From NCBI RefSeq assembly GCF_003432075.1, contig NZ_QWBU01000005.1, forward strand, positions 186,001 through 250,000: a stretch of DNA of 64,000 bases, read 5' to 3'. The notes below the pieces were generated by a model that saw only the letters and a program-made list of their open reading frames with translations, searched no databases and was not told where the DNA came from. The DNA is from Shinella sp. WSJ-2 (GTDB taxonomy: Bacteria; Pseudomonadota; Alphaproteobacteria; Rhizobiales; Rhizobiaceae). The position numbers and the translations under genes are program-made. Below, piece after piece: positions 63,826 to 64,000 of this stretch. Every line of letters starts with the position of its first letter. The stretch's first letter is position 1.

Positions 63826-64000
63826 TCACGACTTCCGTACCAGCGAGCGCTGGACGAGCATCGCAATGATGATGATCGCGCCCTGGATGGCCCCGATCAG
63901 ATATTCACTGATGAAGTTGGAGAGCAGCATGATGTTGCCGACCAGTTCGAGAATGAAGGCGCCGCAGATCGTGCCCCAGACGCGCCCTGCCCCGCCCTTC
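63826..64000 (-). CDS. ABC sugar transporter permease (RbsC-like), C-terminal fragment
   Basis: The last 58 codons of a permease running off the right edge. The peptide includes GRVWGTICGAFILELVGNIM and LIGAIQGAIIIIAMLVQRSL, ending RKS. The hydrophobic pattern and GAIQGAIIIIA match RbsC-type sugar permeases. The stop TGA is at 63828-63826. It precedes the binding-protein gene on the same strand, separated by a hairpin. Confidence 0.85.
   Translation of the reverse strand, partial: KGGAGRVWGTICGAFILELVGNIMLLSNFISEYLIGAIQGAIIIIAMLVQRSLVRKS

Overview
This is a GC-rich chromosomal segment from an alphaproteobacterium, almost certainly of the family Rhizobiaceae (Rhizobium/Agrobacterium/Shinella-like). 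The main clues are the gene order glgP-glgB-glgC-glgA-pgm-glgX, the heterotetrameric sarcosine oxidase operon soxB-D-A-G, a two-part PntA transhydrogenase, a short aa3-type cytochrome oxidase subunit IV, a lone S21 ribosomal protein gene and a 377-residue ornithine/lysine decarboxylase. I see no tRNA, rRNA, insertion sequence, prophage, CRISPR array or integration scar, so the window reads as stable core chromosome with small accessory genes between conserved blocks.

Layout. 1-6830: the end of a VOC protein, then a three-gene cluster of two transglutaminase-fold proteins flanking a circularly permuted ATP-grasp/alpha-E fusion, a predicted but largely uncharacterised peptide-ligation system. 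6968-8179: a TadG-like protein with a von Willebrand A domain. 8385-20478: glycogen metabolism (phosphorylase, branching enzyme, ADP-glucose pyrophosphorylase, synthase, phosphoglucomutase, debranching enzyme), followed by a MaoC dehydratase and a coupled acetyltransferase. 20481-25677 (minus): sarcosine oxidase. 26116-27456: rpsU and a TPR lipoprotein. 27580-30868 (minus): proton-translocating transhydrogenase and cytochrome oxidase subunit IV. 31117-34375 (minus): a FeeM/autoinducer-synthase-like acyltransferase and a membrane GGDEF-EAL protein.

34831-41351: a gamma-glutamyl-GABA hydrolase-like amidotransferase, an MFS exporter divergent from an HxlR regulator, an Inh-like exported protein, a 2-hydroxyacid dehydrogenase, LacI and MarR regulators and a creatininase-family amidohydrolase. 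41443-45755: a His-rich COG0523 GTPase coupled to a WD40 protein, a VOC protein, and a small exported Gly/Asn-rich repeat protein divergent from a beta-barrel protein. 45760-54701: LysE exporter, GNATs, ornithine decarboxylase with a long untranslated leader, LysR, a DUF1007 plus NicO-type nickel/cobalt exporter pair, a TerB-like protein and eda. 54856-58543: a CYTH phosphatase, TrhO and a second GGDEF-EAL protein. 58635-64000 (minus): a sugar catabolic region with a GH1 beta-glucosidase, Gfo/Idh/MocA dehydrogenase, sugar isomerase, periplasmic sugar-binding protein and the end of an RbsC-like permease.

Functionally the window links carbon storage, one-carbon/glycine metabolism, redox balance (Pnt), second-messenger signalling (two c-di-GMP proteins), metal homeostasis (two His-rich systems) and plant- or soil-derived sugar use. 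Several perfect palindromes sit at likely promoters (34784-34799, 39908-39924, 60035-60048, 62635-62644) and are the clearest unexplained non-coding signals, together with the roughly 600-nt leader region upstream of the ornithine decarboxylase. Function assignments are from reading motifs and gene order; no database search was run.
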